DNA of 64,000 nucleotides from Psychrobacillus vulpis (GTDB lineage Bacteria; Bacillota; Bacilli; Bacillales_A; Planococcaceae), in assembly GCF_006861825.1 (NCBI RefSeq), contig NZ_VDGI01000003.1, positions 71,989-135,988 on the forward strand. Direction: 5' to 3'. How positions within the stretch are numbered: the stretch's first letter is position 1; each line of letters opens with the position of its first letter. This document shows positions 1 through 8,351 of this stretch, one piece after another. Made by a program: the position numbers and the translations under genes. Below the pieces are notes generated by a model. It searched no databases and was not told the DNA's origin. It worked only from the letters and a program-made list of their open reading frames with translations.

Positions 1-471
1 CCATAATTATGGAGCGAGAAATTAGAGATAATTACATGCCGAGGTTTATTTTTAAATAGGATGGCTTTGGTTTTCTGAAGCTTACCGCTCGCTTTCCGCG
101 GGCGAGCGCCGAGCCGCTTCGTCGCTATGCTCCTGCAGGGTCTCGTCTGTCTCGCTTTCCCGCAGGAGTCGATCGGACGCTTCTCCAAACCAATAAAATA
201 GTAACTTCTACTTTGAAAGAAAATGATATGAGAAACCATAATTATGGAGCGAGAAATTAGAGATAATTACATGCCGAGGTTTATTTTTAAATAGGATGGC
301 TTTGGTTTTCTGAAGCTTACCGCTCGCTTTCCGCGGGCGAGCGCCGAGCCGCTTCGTCGCTACGCTCCCGCAGGGTCTCGTCTGTCTCGCTTTCCCGCAG
401 GAGTCGATCGGACGCTTCTCCAAACCTATAAAGTAGTAACTTCTAATTTGATAGAAAATGATGATGAGAGA
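1..471. repeat. 235-bp tandem direct duplication carrying a GC-rich intergenic repeat
   Basis: The block starting CCATAATTATGGAGCG at 1 restarts at 236 and begins a third time, incompletely, at 472, so the period is about 235 bp. Each full copy contains a roughly 115-bp GC-rich element (about 76-190 and 311-425) with the words CTTTCCGCGGGC, GTCTCGTCTGTCTCGC and CGCAGGAGTCGA, which recur elsewhere in the window. The two copies differ at only a few positions, so the duplication is recent. No gene is supported here; the open frame on the minus strand runs through the repeat. Confidence 0.85.
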
Positions 472-504
472 CCATAATTATGAGTGAAAATAAAGAAAAA
501 TTTT

Positions 505-542
505 AAAGGAAGTTGAAATGATTACATTTCAACTTCCTTTTG
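505..542 (-). terminator. Terminator of the MarR gene
   Basis: A perfect 16-bp inverted repeat (AAAGGAAGTTGAAATG at 505-520 and its complement at 525-540) has an ATTA loop. On the minus strand it is followed by TTTAAAATTTTTC. It lies just past the stop of the MarR gene. Confidence 0.8.
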
Positions 543-569
543 TCTTCAACCTGAGTCCATCGAATTCGA

Positions 570-998
570 TTAATAAAACAATTTTGTTTGTAGAATATCT
601 AGTGCTCGGTCAATTTCTTGTAAATCTTCTTTGGAAGCATTTTGTATTCGATCTTGAAAACGTGATTCAATAGTGGTAAATGCTTCTTTCATCAGTATTT
701 CCCCATCTTTCGAAAGACGAATGTATTGTTTTCGACGATCTTCTGTATCACTTAATTTTTCGATTAATTTTTTTTCACTTAACTTTTTCAATTCACGGCT
801 TGTATTTGGCATGGACATATTTTGGCAATCACTGATTTCACTAGGGGTAACAGGTTGACTAACAGTTATATACTCAAGAATTTTATATTGAACTGGTGTA
901 ATAGAATCTGATTTAGCGTTTTGTGTTAATTCGTGTGTTACACGATGAACAGAAGTTAATAATGCTATACATTTGTTAAAAAGGTCTTTATTGTCCAT
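570..998 (-). CDS. MarR-family transcriptional regulator
   Basis: A 142-residue winged-helix repressor. The central part (residues about 50-110) has the MarR helix-turn-helix and the beta-wing DTEDRRKQYIRLS, which matches the family DxRD/E-R wing. The ATG at 998 is preferred over an in-frame GTG nine bases upstream because AAGAGGTG stands about six bases before the ATG and the GTG would overlap it. The gene is divergent from a flavin oxidoreductase across 123 bp holding a promoter and two inverted repeats. By family precedent it should repress that neighbour, and perhaps itself, and be released by quinone- or electrophile-like compounds; the ligand is inferred, not seen. Confidence 0.85.
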   Translation of the reverse strand: MDNKDLFNKCIALLTSVHRVTHELTQNAKSDSITPVQYKILEYITVSQPVTPSEISDCQNMSMPNTSRELKKLSEKKLIEKLSDTEDRRKQYIRLSKDGEILMKEAFTTIESRFQDRIQNASKEDLQEIDRALDILQTKLFY

Positions 999-1048
999 TA
1001 TTCTCACCTCTTACTTGATAACATAACAAAAGTGTTATCAAAAAACAA

Positions 1049-1103
1049 TTATCAATTGACAACTAAAAATAATGAATGCTATGATTTAGTTATCAAATGA
1101 TAA
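1049..1103 (+). promoter_or_regulatory. Sigma-A promoter of the oxidoreductase flanked by two inverted-repeat operators
   Basis: TTGACA (1056-1061), an 18-nt spacer and TATGAT (1080-1085) form a near-consensus sigma-A promoter reading towards 1122. TTATCA-AT-TGACAA (1049-1062) covers the -35 box, and the perfect TTATCA-AA-TGATAA (1090-1103) covers the expected start site. The paired 14-bp sites fit binding of two dimers of the divergent MarR protein. Confidence 0.7.
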
Positions 1104-1121
1104 TTAAAAGAGGGTGCTAGA

Positions 1122-1709
1122 ATGAATACGCTAGTTATTTACACATATCCAAATCATAAAAGTTTAAATTATGCTTTTTTACAAAAAGTAATTGAAGGAA
1201 GTAAGGAGAATCCTAATATAAAAGAGTTACAAGTTTTAGATTTATATGAAGAGGGCTTTAATCCTGTTCTCGAATTTAATGAACAAAAACGAAGACGTGA
1301 TATGTACCGTGATCCAGCCCTTGAAAAATATAGGAAGCAAATTACTTGGGCTGACAAAATCGTTTTTGTATATCCAATCTGGTGGGGAAGACCTCCTGCA
1401 ATGCTTTTGGGGTACATTGACCAATTGTTTGCTGCAAATTTTGCTTATAAAGATAAGAAGGGACTACTACCGGATGGGTTATTAAAAGGAAAGTCGGTTG
1501 TATGTGTATCAACGATGAAGGGGCCAACAAATTATCTACTTTTTTGGTTGAATAATGCACATAAAATTTTAATGAAACGAGCTTTATTCAGTTTTGTTGG
1601 AATCAAAAAGGTGAAGTTTTTTGAATTTGGTAACATGGAAAATACAAATGGAAAACAAACTAAAAAACTAGAAAAAATTTATCGATATTTTAAAGAAGTA
1701 AACAGCTAG
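1122..1709 (+). CDS. NAD(P)H-dependent flavin oxidoreductase (flavodoxin_2 / quinone reductase family)
   Basis: A 195-residue flavodoxin-fold protein of the NQO/KefF/YwrO type. The N-terminus TLVIYTYPNHKSLNYAFL is the FMN phosphate loop, and VYPIWWGRPPAMLLGYID (about residues 84-101) is the characteristic W-W/P-A-x-L flavin-binding stretch. Family members do two-electron reduction of quinones or similar electrophiles using an FMN cofactor in the cytosol. The start follows AGAGGGTGCTAGA. Promoter and operators at 1049-1103 lie between it and the divergent marR gene, which suggests an inducible detoxification pair. The substrate cannot be read from the sequence. Confidence 0.85.
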   Translation: MNTLVIYTYPNHKSLNYAFLQKVIEGSKENPNIKELQVLDLYEEGFNPVLEFNEQKRRRDMYRDPALEKYRKQITWADKIVFVYPIWWGRPPAMLLGYIDQLFAANFAYKDKKGLLPDGLLKGKSVVCVSTMKGPTNYLLFWLNNAHKILMKRALFSFVGIKKVKFFEFGNMENTNGKQTKKLEKIYRYFKEVNS

Positions 1710-1804
1710 ATTAAGAAAAATTCACTATGAAGCTAGTCATCGTTTGCTAGTTTAAACATGGTAAGAATAACAATTTAATCTTTACATGCAGACAAAAGGA
1801 TGTT

Positions 1805-1925
1805 GGTATGAATGCGTTACATCAGGATGAGGCCCCTTAGCCTTCCTTACACTAACACGTTCCTGCAGGGGCTGGTCTGTCTCGCCATCCCGCTGGAGTC
1901 GAGTGGACGCTCCTCCAAACCAATA
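1805..1925. repeat. GC-rich intergenic repeat, CAGGAGTCG family
   Basis: A diverged copy of the element at 76-190. It shares GGGGCTGGTCTGTCTCGCC, CCCGCTGGAGTCGAGTGGACG and the closing CTCCAAACC. It lies between two convergent genes. The minus-strand open frame across it is not credible as a gene. Confidence 0.75.
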
Positions 1926-1959
1926 TAATACTACTTTCATCTTTTTGTGAAGCATAAAA

Positions 1960-1996
1960 AAATAAGCAATGCTAGTAAAGGCTAGCATTGCATATT
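1960..1996 (-). terminator. Terminator of the F420-0 ligase-like gene
   Basis: GCAATGCTAG (1966-1975) pairs perfectly with CTAGCATTGC (1982-1991) over a six-base loop. Read on the minus strand it is followed by TTATTTTTTT. It sits 20 bp past the stop codon at 2011. Confidence 0.8.
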
Positions 1997-2010
1997 TATT
2001 AATTTACTTC

Positions 2011-3201
2011 TTATTTCGTATAGTTATCAAAATATCCTTGAATAAAGATAATTGGTGTACCTTTATCACCGCTACCTGAAGTTAGATCAGATAGAGAACC
2101 TATAAGATCCGTAAGTTTTCTAGGTGTCGTTCCTTGGGCTTCCATCGCTCCTACAAGATCTTCATTTTTATCTTTAATAAATTGAGAAATAGCCTGTTTA
2201 AGTTCTTCGCCTCTTAGATCTGCAAAGTTATTATCAGCAAGATATTTTAATTTAATTTCATTAGGTGTACCATCAAGACCTGATGTGTAAGCAGGAGAAA
2301 CAACTGGGTCAGCAAGTTCCCATATCTTACCTACTGGATCTTTAAATGCTCCATCTCCATAAACCATAACTTCTACATTTTTTCCAGTCTTTTCTTTTAG
2401 CATAAGCTGGATTTTATCAACAATTGGTTGGCAATTACGAGGGAAAAGTTTAACACTATCTTCCGTTGATTTGTTTGAACCAAGTAGACCGTAAGCTTCA
2501 TTGCAACCACTGCCATCGATTGACTCTGATAATATATTATCAAGGCTATATATTTTTTCGCCACCATTAGCTTTTAAAATTCTTTTTGTTCTGAATCTAG
2601 TATGTATATCACAAGTTAGAACATTTTTTGTGTAATCTAAAATTGTTTTTGGATTATTTGAGAATATAACTTCACATTCAACACCGTATTCTTCTACTAA
2701 TGATTTATAGTAATCAATGTAGTCTACTCCAGTAAAGGTATGTTTATTGTATCCAAAATGATCACGGAATTGATTTTCAGTTAATACGTCAGTCCAAGGA
2801 TTAACTCCCTTCTCATCCAACATATCAATATCTACTAAATGGTTCCCAACTTCGTCAGATGGATAACTAAGCATTAGTACAATTTTTTTAGCGCCTTTTG
2901 CAATACCACGTAGACAGATTGCAAAACGATTACGGCTTAAAATAGGGAAAATTACTCCAACTGTATCATCTCCGAATTTTGCACGAACATCTTTCGCAAT
3001 ATGATCAATAGTTGCGTAGTTACCTTGAGCACGAGCAACAATTGACTCAGTTACAGTAACAATATCTTTATCATTAATGTTGAAGCCTTCTACTTCTGAA
3101 GCCTTTAACACACTATCTACAACGATTTCTTCTATATTGTCTCCTTGATTTATTATTGGGCAACGAAGACCTCTTACAACTGTTCCAACTACTCTTTCCA
3201 A
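2011..3201 (-). CDS. Coenzyme F420-0:L-glutamate ligase-like protein
   Basis: A 396-residue protein resembling the F420-0:gamma-glutamyl ligase family (CofE/FbiB-N type, PF01996). The family look comes from the N-terminal VVRGLRCPIINQGDNIEEIV, the segment DIVTVTESIVARAQGN and the later GDGAFKDPVG. Family enzymes ligate glutamate to F420-0 with GTP. Low-GC Firmicutes carry long homologues like this one without making F420, so the real substrate here is unknown. No other F420 gene is in the window. The gene is divergent from a LysR regulator 120 bp away, the usual arrangement for a LysR target. A terminator follows at 1960-1996. Confidence is good for the family and low for the reaction. Confidence 0.7.
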   Translation of the reverse strand: MERVVGTVVRGLRCPIINQGDNIEEIVVDSVLKASEVEGFNINDKDIVTVTESIVARAQGNYATIDHIAKDVRAKFGDDTVGVIFPILSRNRFAICLRGIAKGAKKIVLMLSYPSDEVGNHLVDIDMLDEKGVNPWTDVLTENQFRDHFGYNKHTFTGVDYIDYYKSLVEEYGVECEVIFSNNPKTILDYTKNVLTCDIHTRFRTKRILKANGGEKIYSLDNILSESIDGSGCNEAYGLLGSNKSTEDSVKLFPRNCQPIVDKIQLMLKEKTGKNVEVMVYGDGAFKDPVGKIWELADPVVSPAYTSGLDGTPNEIKLKYLADNNFADLRGEELKQAISQFIKDKNEDLVGAMEAQGTTPRKLTDLIGSLSDLTSGSGDKGTPIIFIQGYFDNYTK

Positions 3202-3321
3202 AATAATCGCTCCTTATAAGCATCAAAGTTTATTTAAATTCCTTACCTACTTGTACTATACATTGACTTAGTGGTATAAGTAAAATGAATATATCGAATG
3301 ATAGGTATAAGGAGTGCTTAT

Positions 3322-4212
3322 ATGGTAAGTAAATTAGACTTATATAAAGTATTTTGTCAGGTAGGAAAGAGTGAAAGTTTCTCTAAGGCAGCAAAAGATC
3401 TCTATATGACTCAATCCGCTGTTAGTCAAGCAATTATGCAATTAGAAAGAGAATTAGCTATACGTCTATTTATTAGAACTCCAAGAGGGGTTTCTTTAAC
3501 AAATGAGGGGAGTCTTCTATTCGAGTATGTTAAGTCGGCTATAAACTTAATCGATGTTGGAGAAGAAAAGATATTAGAATTCAAGAATTTAACGACAGGG
3601 GAATTAAAGATTGGAGTAGGTGATACTATATCAAGATATTTTCTACTTCCTTATTTAGAAGCTTTTCATACTAACTACCCAAATATTAAGTTTAAGATTG
3701 TGAATGGTACAACATTAGAGCTTTGTTCTGTTTTGAAGTCGGGGGGAATTGATATTGCAATTTGTAATTTTCCTCTGGATGATCCTACATTAGAATTAAT
3801 TCCATGTATTGATATTCAAGATATTTTTGTTTGTGGGGAAAAATATAAGAATCTAGTATCTAAACCATTAGCCCTCGATGAAATAATAGAACTGCCATTA
3901 ATATTGCTTGAACCGAATTCAAATTCCAGAAAATATGTTGAGGATTACATGATTTCTAAAGGTATAAAGATTTCTCCAGAATTTGAATTAGGCTCTCATG
4001 ATTTATTGTTGGAGTTTGCTAAAATAAATTTAGGAATAGCATGTGTGACAAAAGAATTTTCCCAGGAGTATATAAATAGAGGATTATTATATGAAGTACC
4101 TCTAATTGAAGAAATACCAAAGAGAAATATAGGAGTTTGTTTTTTAAAGAGTGTGTCTCTTTCACCAGCTTCGACAAAATTTGTAGAGATAATAGAAAAT
4201 AAACAGATATAA
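3322..4212 (+). CDS. LysR-family transcriptional regulator
   Basis: A 296-residue LysR protein. The winged helix-turn-helix is in the first 65 residues (FCQVGKSESFSKAAKDLYMT, then QSAVSQAIMQLE and the RTPRGVSLTNEG wing), followed by a two-lobe LysR substrate-binding domain. The ATG at 3322 is chosen because AAGGAG stands seven bases upstream; an in-frame start at 3298 has no such site. It is divergent from the F420-ligase-like gene, and the gap contains a loose dyad (CTATAC...GTATAAG, about 3254-3282) that could be its binding site. It probably controls that gene. The inducer is unknown. Confidence 0.85.
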   Translation: MVSKLDLYKVFCQVGKSESFSKAAKDLYMTQSAVSQAIMQLERELAIRLFIRTPRGVSLTNEGSLLFEYVKSAINLIDVGEEKILEFKNLTTGELKIGVGDTISRYFLLPYLEAFHTNYPNIKFKIVNGTTLELCSVLKSGGIDIAICNFPLDDPTLELIPCIDIQDIFVCGEKYKNLVSKPLALDEIIELPLILLEPNSNSRKYVEDYMISKGIKISPEFELGSHDLLLEFAKINLGIACVTKEFSQEYINRGLLYEVPLIEEIPKRNIGVCFLKSVSLSPASTKFVEIIENKQI

Positions 4213-4259
4213 AGTATCACAGCAATCCATATCTCATTCCAGATGATCATCTAAAACGA

Positions 4260-4294
4260 GAAACCTCATTTGTTTTATTAACAAATGAGGTTTC
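4260..4294. terminator. Bidirectional terminator, first copy
   Basis: GAAACCTCATTTG (4260-4272) pairs perfectly with CAAATGAGGTTTC (4282-4294), followed by TTTAAT on the plus strand. It closes the LysR gene ending at 4212. Confidence 0.7.
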
Positions 4295-4295
4295 T

Positions 4296-4438
4296 TTAAT
4301 ACAAAGTTACAATTTCTAACTCTTGTTCTTTTAAGAATTCAATTATTTTCGGTAATATATCTACAACTATTTGTGATTCGTGAAGAAGGATAATTGATCC
4401 AGATGATTTAGACCCTCTTATATAGTTAAATAATTTCA
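4296..4438 (-). pseudogene. Duplicated C-terminal fragment of the polysaccharide deacetylase
   Basis: On the minus strand this encodes a near-identical copy of the last roughly 47 residues of the downstream deacetylase, including the motif LLHES and the terminal ELEIVTLY. It has no start and no upstream domain. It arose by the tandem duplication described for 4208-4680 and is presumably not translated. Confidence 0.8.
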
Positions 4439-4505
4439 TCTATAAAGTATCACAGCAATCCATATCTCATTCCAGATGATCAGAAACTGCGTTTATCTAA
4501 AACGA

Positions 4506-4540
4506 GAAACCTCATTTGTTTTATTAACAAATGAGGTTTC
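4506..4540 (-). terminator. Terminator of the deacetylase gene, second copy
   Basis: This is the same 13-bp stem as at 4260-4294 (GAAACCTCATTTG at 4506-4518, complement at 4528-4540). It lies immediately past the deacetylase stop at 4542. Confidence 0.7.
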
Positions 4541-4541
4541 T

Positions 4542-5783
4542 TTAATACAAAGTTACAATTTCTAACTCTTGTTCTTTTAAGTATTCAATTATTTCCGGTA
4601 ATATATCTACAACTATTTGTGATTCGTGAAGAAGGATAATTGATCCAGATGATTTAGACCCTCTTATATAACTAAAAATTTCATCACCATTTTGGCTTTT
4701 CCAATCTTCTGTATCGGCATTCCAAAGTACTATCTTATTATTGGTTTCGTTCATTATTTCAATTGTTTCTTCATTCTTAGAACCATAGGGTGGTCTAAAT
4801 AGAACTACTTCTTCTTGAGTAATTTCCTCAATTAATTGATTGGTATGTATAATTTCATTTTCTTGCGCATGATAGGGTATTTTAGCCAAATCAGGATGTG
4901 TCATTGAATGCCCACCAATTGAATAACCATGCGATTTAACATACTTAACAGAGTCAGAATATCTCTTTACATTATTACCGATAAAGAAGAATGTGCCCCC
5001 AACCTGATAATTCTTCAAGATGTCTGTAATATCTTTCGTGTACTTGGAAGGGCCATCATCGAAAGTAAGGGCTACTTTGCCTTCAGGAATACTATAGTTT
5101 ACTATTTCATCTAGTTTTACAAATGGATACATAAGCTCATCGTCTTTCACATCTATAGAAGAAGTGGTTTCATCTACGATATCAGCATTTGTAACTAAAT
5201 TATCTTTCTTTGCTAGATTCAAAGTTGCTTCTTTTTTTATAGTGCTATCTTTTACTTTTGCATTTCCAGTTGTTTCTTCCTGATTAAGAAAAGCAGTACT
5301 AAGTAAAAAAATGAATACAATGCTTAACAACAAGGTACCAGTCTTCCAAGAAAGAAGATTCAAACTATTTCTCTTTGCTGTGGTGTTGTTTTTTTCTAAA
5401 TATTGAGTAGCTGTTGGACTATCAGGTATGATTGTAAAATTATTCTTCTGTAGTGTTTCTTCGTTGTACTTTAAAGCATGTAATTCATTTACAAAAGCTT
5501 CGGAGCATGAAAAATAAACTTTATGACTTTGATCAAGATATGTTTTTGTTAAAAAACTTGTGTATTTGTTTTGTGTGGAATCCCAAGTACTGTGAAAGGA
5601 TAATCTGTATTTATGAAGTCCATCAAATACTGTAACTGCTTTCAAATTTTCGGCTGTTTCAATGTCGATTTCCCAAAGAAACTCGATTTCTTGCTCAGAT
5701 AATAATCTTATTCTTAAAAAGGATTGATTAGATGTTATATCAATTGATATTAGTTCTAATAGTTTCCCTAAATAGACTGACAT
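4542..5783 (-). CDS. Membrane-anchored polysaccharide deacetylase (NodB domain)
   Basis: A 413-residue protein in three parts. Residues 1-140 are a cytoplasmic-looking region without signal peptide, about 145-165 are one membrane span (TLLLSIVFIFLLSTAFL), and about 235-413 are a NodB homology domain. All five catalytic motifs are visible: TFDDGPS (about 241), the zinc pair HSMTH (about 293), RPPYGS (about 330), NADTEDW (about 357) and LLHES (about 386). Such enzymes remove N-acetyl groups from cell-wall or exopolysaccharide sugars outside the membrane. The internal position of the span and the large N-terminal part are unusual for peptidoglycan deacetylases. It lies 42 bp downstream of a coiled-coil gene, probably co-transcribed. 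Its 3' end is duplicated. Confidence 0.85.
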   Translation of the reverse strand: MSVYLGKLLELISIDITSNQSFLRIRLLSEQEIEFLWEIDIETAENLKAVTVFDGLHKYRLSFHSTWDSTQNKYTSFLTKTYLDQSHKVYFSCSEAFVNELHALKYNEETLQKNNFTIIPDSPTATQYLEKNNTTAKRNSLNLLSWKTGTLLLSIVFIFLLSTAFLNQEETTGNAKVKDSTIKKEATLNLAKKDNLVTNADIVDETTSSIDVKDDELMYPFVKLDEIVNYSIPEGKVALTFDDGPSKYTKDITDILKNYQVGGTFFFIGNNVKRYSDSVKYVKSHGYSIGGHSMTHPDLAKIPYHAQENEIIHTNQLIEEITQEEVVLFRPPYGSKNEETIEIMNETNNKIVLWNADTEDWKSQNGDEIFSYIRGSKSSGSIILLHESQIVVDILPEIIEYLKEQELEIVTLY

Positions 5784-5825
5784 AGTAGTCTCCTTTCTCT
5801 ATTAGTGAAAAGATAGAGACCTTGT

Positions 5826-6560
5826 TTATTCTTTGTGAGTTGTAGTTTTGGAAGAAAACGAAAAAGACATTCTCTCTGTAAAATCGTTAATTGTTTGTAT
5901 TAATTCAGCTTTCTCTTCTAGAACTTTCTCGCATTGTTCCGCATACTTTTGATTTTCTATTTCAAGTTCTCTAATTTTTTCTTCGAGTTCTCTTATGTTT
6001 AACATGTTTTGATATTGAATATTGTTAGATTCTTCTTTAAGCATATTGTATTTATTAATCTGTTTTTCTAATTGATTTGAAACTTTTTCAAAATCGTTAC
6101 TCGAAGTATTTTGATATTCTTTATAATCTTCAAGAAGCTGGTCATATACCATTTGTTTATTTGTAAGATTGCCTTCGAGGATACGGATTTCTTTATTCTT
6201 ATCCTGAATCATTTGTTCTTTCTTTACCAGATCATGTTTTAAACGACTATTTGTTTCATTTGATTGGTTTAACTGATCTTCAAGACCTTCGTTTTTATAA
6301 AGAATAAGTTGTCGGTCATGTAGTAAGTTTTCTAAAGAAACGATTAAATCTAACGATATTTTGTCCTGATTTTCTTTGGATAGTATGTATTTATTACTAG
6401 TGTTATCTATCGTACTAGATTCTTCTATTTGAATAAGCTTATTTTCTATAACTGTAATAGCGGGCTCTTCCTCATAGCTGTTCGTGTGATTAAGTTGATT
6501 TTGATTAGAACGGACACTTTTAAACCAACTTATAGGCTTACTTTTGTTATCCTTTGTCAT
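5826..6560 (-). CDS. Coiled-coil protein of unknown function
   Basis: A 244-residue soluble protein that I do not recognise. Residues about 1-70 are polar and probably disordered (with SWFKSVRSN near the start). Residues about 75-235 have nearly uninterrupted heptad-like spacing of L/I/M with E, K, Q and N between, which predicts a long coiled coil. There is no signal peptide, membrane span or catalytic motif. It starts after AGGAGATGGAATT and precedes the membrane-anchored deacetylase by 42 bp in the same direction, so a scaffold or positioning role for that enzyme is a reasonable guess but only inference. T-rich DNA upstream probably holds the promoter. Confidence 0.7.
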   Translation of the reverse strand: MTKDNKSKPISWFKSVRSNQNQLNHTNSYEEEPAITVIENKLIQIEESSTIDNTSNKYILSKENQDKISLDLIVSLENLLHDRQLILYKNEGLEDQLNQSNETNSRLKHDLVKKEQMIQDKNKEIRILEGNLTNKQMVYDQLLEDYKEYQNTSSNDFEKVSNQLEKQINKYNMLKEESNNIQYQNMLNIRELEEKIRELEIENQKYAEQCEKVLEEKAELIQTINDFTERMSFSFSSKTTTHKE

Positions 6561-7046
6561 AATTCCATCTCCTAAATAATTTTATATGCTACAACTTTTA
6601 TCGAATGATTACGAGTAAAAAAAATAATACTAAAGTATTTATTTTTTTAGAATAAAAAAGTTTCAATAATACTAGTTCTCTAATTCTATTGTATGATTAT
6701 GTAGAATAATGTCAACAACATACTGATGAACCTATTTGCTTATTAATAGTCTTAAAATTTATGAAGAATTGTTTACTAGGTTCTTTTGGCATAAACAATT
6801 CTAAAAGGAAAGTAGCGAAGCCGAATGAATTTATTATGAACAGGGCTAATGAACAACAAAACCAATTTAACTGCAACGCACCAGGTTTTTACATTCCATA
6901 TTCTAACAAGTATAATTGATTTACAATATACGGGATATTAATTCGTTAATCTTGTCTCAAGCGATTTCGGTTACACGGTAAAAATAAGCGCTAAGAGATT
7001 CTCTGATTTATTGGATAAATCTACTTTTATAACAATCAATATATAC

Positions 7047-7075
7047 TTGCACATGGTGCATTAATAGGGTAGCAT
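7047..7075 (+). promoter_or_regulatory. Candidate promoter in the 620-bp gap before the HPr kinase paralogue
   Basis: The gap 6561-7181 has no supported gene. TTGCAC (7047-7052), a 17-nt spacer and TAGCAT (7070-7075) could be a sigma-A promoter. The -35 overlaps a small dyad TGCAC-ATG-GTGCA. The remainder of the gap is AT-rich and I see nothing else firm in it. Confidence 0.35.
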
Positions 7076-7181
7076 TACTAATTATTTAATGTTAGGTAGT
7101 CTAAATCTTGATAGAATTATTCGAAATTTAGTAGAAACCAATTCAATTCAATGTGTAATCTAGAAGGCGAGTGGTATAAAT

Positions 7182-8111
7182 ATGAAGACAATTACAGTAG
7201 AAAATATTGTCCGCAAGTTTTCACTTGAAGTGTTAACGGGACATGACCAATTACATCGTGTATTAAAACAATCTAAAGTTCGTCGTCCAGGTCTGGAGTT
7301 CATGGATAAATTTGATTTTATTGCAATTGAGCATGTGCAGATTTTAGGAAAGAATGAAATTAATTATTTGCATACTCTAACAGAGGAAGAATGTAAATTG
7401 CGTATTGGAAATATAGTTCAATACGATCCTCCATGCATTGTCATTACATCAAATCAAGAAGAGCCGTTGGGATTAATTCATTATTGTGTGACAGAAAATA
7501 TCCCAGTATTACGAACAAGTGATTCGACGAGTGAAATTAGTGCAAAACTAGACGCGTATGTTGTAAAAGCGATGGCAGAGGAAATTGCAATTCATGGTGT
7601 GTGTGTCAATGTTTCAGGAATTGGTATTTTGTTACGTGGGAAATCAGGTGTTGGAAAGAGTGAAACAGCCCACACGTTAATTGGGCGCGGACATCGTCTT
7701 GTGGCGGATGATATAGTTGTGTTGAAAAAGTTAAGTCCTCAAACCCTTCTTGGTTCACATAACGAAAAAAATAAAGAATTTCTCGCATTACGAAGTATTG
7801 GATTGCTAAATGTTGTGCGTCTATATGGGAGAGCGGCATTTCAAGAAGAGACACGAATTGCTCTCGACATTGAATTGACGAAATGGGAGCATAATGCACT
7901 TAATAACGATTTGGAGCTTGAAACAAAATTTACAGAATATATGGGTGTTCAAATTCCGCATATTCAAATTCAGCTACAACCGGGTCGTGATGTTGCCGGT
8001 TTAATTGAAGCGGCAGCAAATAACTGGTATTTGAAGCAACAAGGATATAGTGCGGCGGAAGAATTCGTAAAAAGACTGGAGCAAGAGTTTGATAACTGCA
8101 ATTCTAATTAA
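7182..8111 (+). CDS. HPr kinase/phosphorylase paralogue
   Basis: A 309-residue protein with the HprK two-domain layout. The N-terminal DRTGG-like domain spans about 1-130 and the kinase domain about 131-309. The kinase has IHGVCVNVSGIG, the P-loop GKSGVGKSE (about 155-163), VADD (about 176-179) and the C-terminal QPGRDVAGLIEAAANNW. Family enzymes phosphorylate and dephosphorylate Ser-46 of HPr or Crh for catabolite repression. Here the HprK signature usually written EIRGLGIINV reads ALRSIGLLNV, a change at the conserved glycine. The gene stands alone, whereas the standard hprK is next to lgt. I therefore read it as a diverged paralogue with possibly altered substrate. A terminator follows, and a decayed second copy of its 3' end lies at 9932. 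Confidence 0.8.
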   Translation: MKTITVENIVRKFSLEVLTGHDQLHRVLKQSKVRRPGLEFMDKFDFIAIEHVQILGKNEINYLHTLTEEECKLRIGNIVQYDPPCIVITSNQEEPLGLIHYCVTENIPVLRTSDSTSEISAKLDAYVVKAMAEEIAIHGVCVNVSGIGILLRGKSGVGKSETAHTLIGRGHRLVADDIVVLKKLSPQTLLGSHNEKNKEFLALRSIGLLNVVRLYGRAAFQEETRIALDIELTKWEHNALNNDLELETKFTEYMGVQIPHIQIQLQPGRDVAGLIEAAANNWYLKQQGYSAAEEFVKRLEQEFDNCNSN

Positions 8112-8116
8112 TATAA

Positions 8117-8166
8117 AAATCATCCCTATCTATCCATGTATTTTATGGAGGTGGGGATGATTTTTT
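8117..8166 (+). terminator. Terminator of the HPr kinase paralogue
   Basis: AAATCATCCC (8117-8126) pairs with GGGATGATTT (8154-8163) across a 27-nt loop, followed by a run of T. Confidence 0.8.
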
Positions 8167-8351
8167 CATAGTAAGCTGGATTCTTATTTATCATAATCAA
8201 CTTAACACTTGGTTTACAAAATGGTTGTATAATAAAAATGACTTCTCATATTTGTTGTTTTTGGAAATAATTAGAGTCACTTGGAGATTTCCATGTATAT
8301 TATTTTATTAATATTTCGATTGATGTGAGCGAAATTGAATGGGGGAGTTGA

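Larger units (their letters stand above)
4208..4680. repeat. Tandem duplication of the 3' end of the polysaccharide deacetylase gene
   Basis: The segment starting TATAAAGTATCACAGC at 4208 restarts at 4441 and runs to about 4680. Each copy has the 3' flank, a terminator hairpin and the last roughly 47 codons of the deacetylase. The copies differ by a 13-nt indel near 4481 (GAAACTGCGTTTA is present only in the second) and a few substitutions. The junction at 4438-4441 is where the first copy loses coding continuity. Confidence 0.85.

Noticed and set aside
208-423. Arginine-rich 71-residue frame on the minus strand
   Set aside because: It lies wholly inside the tandem GC-rich repeat; its length is due to GC content, not coding.
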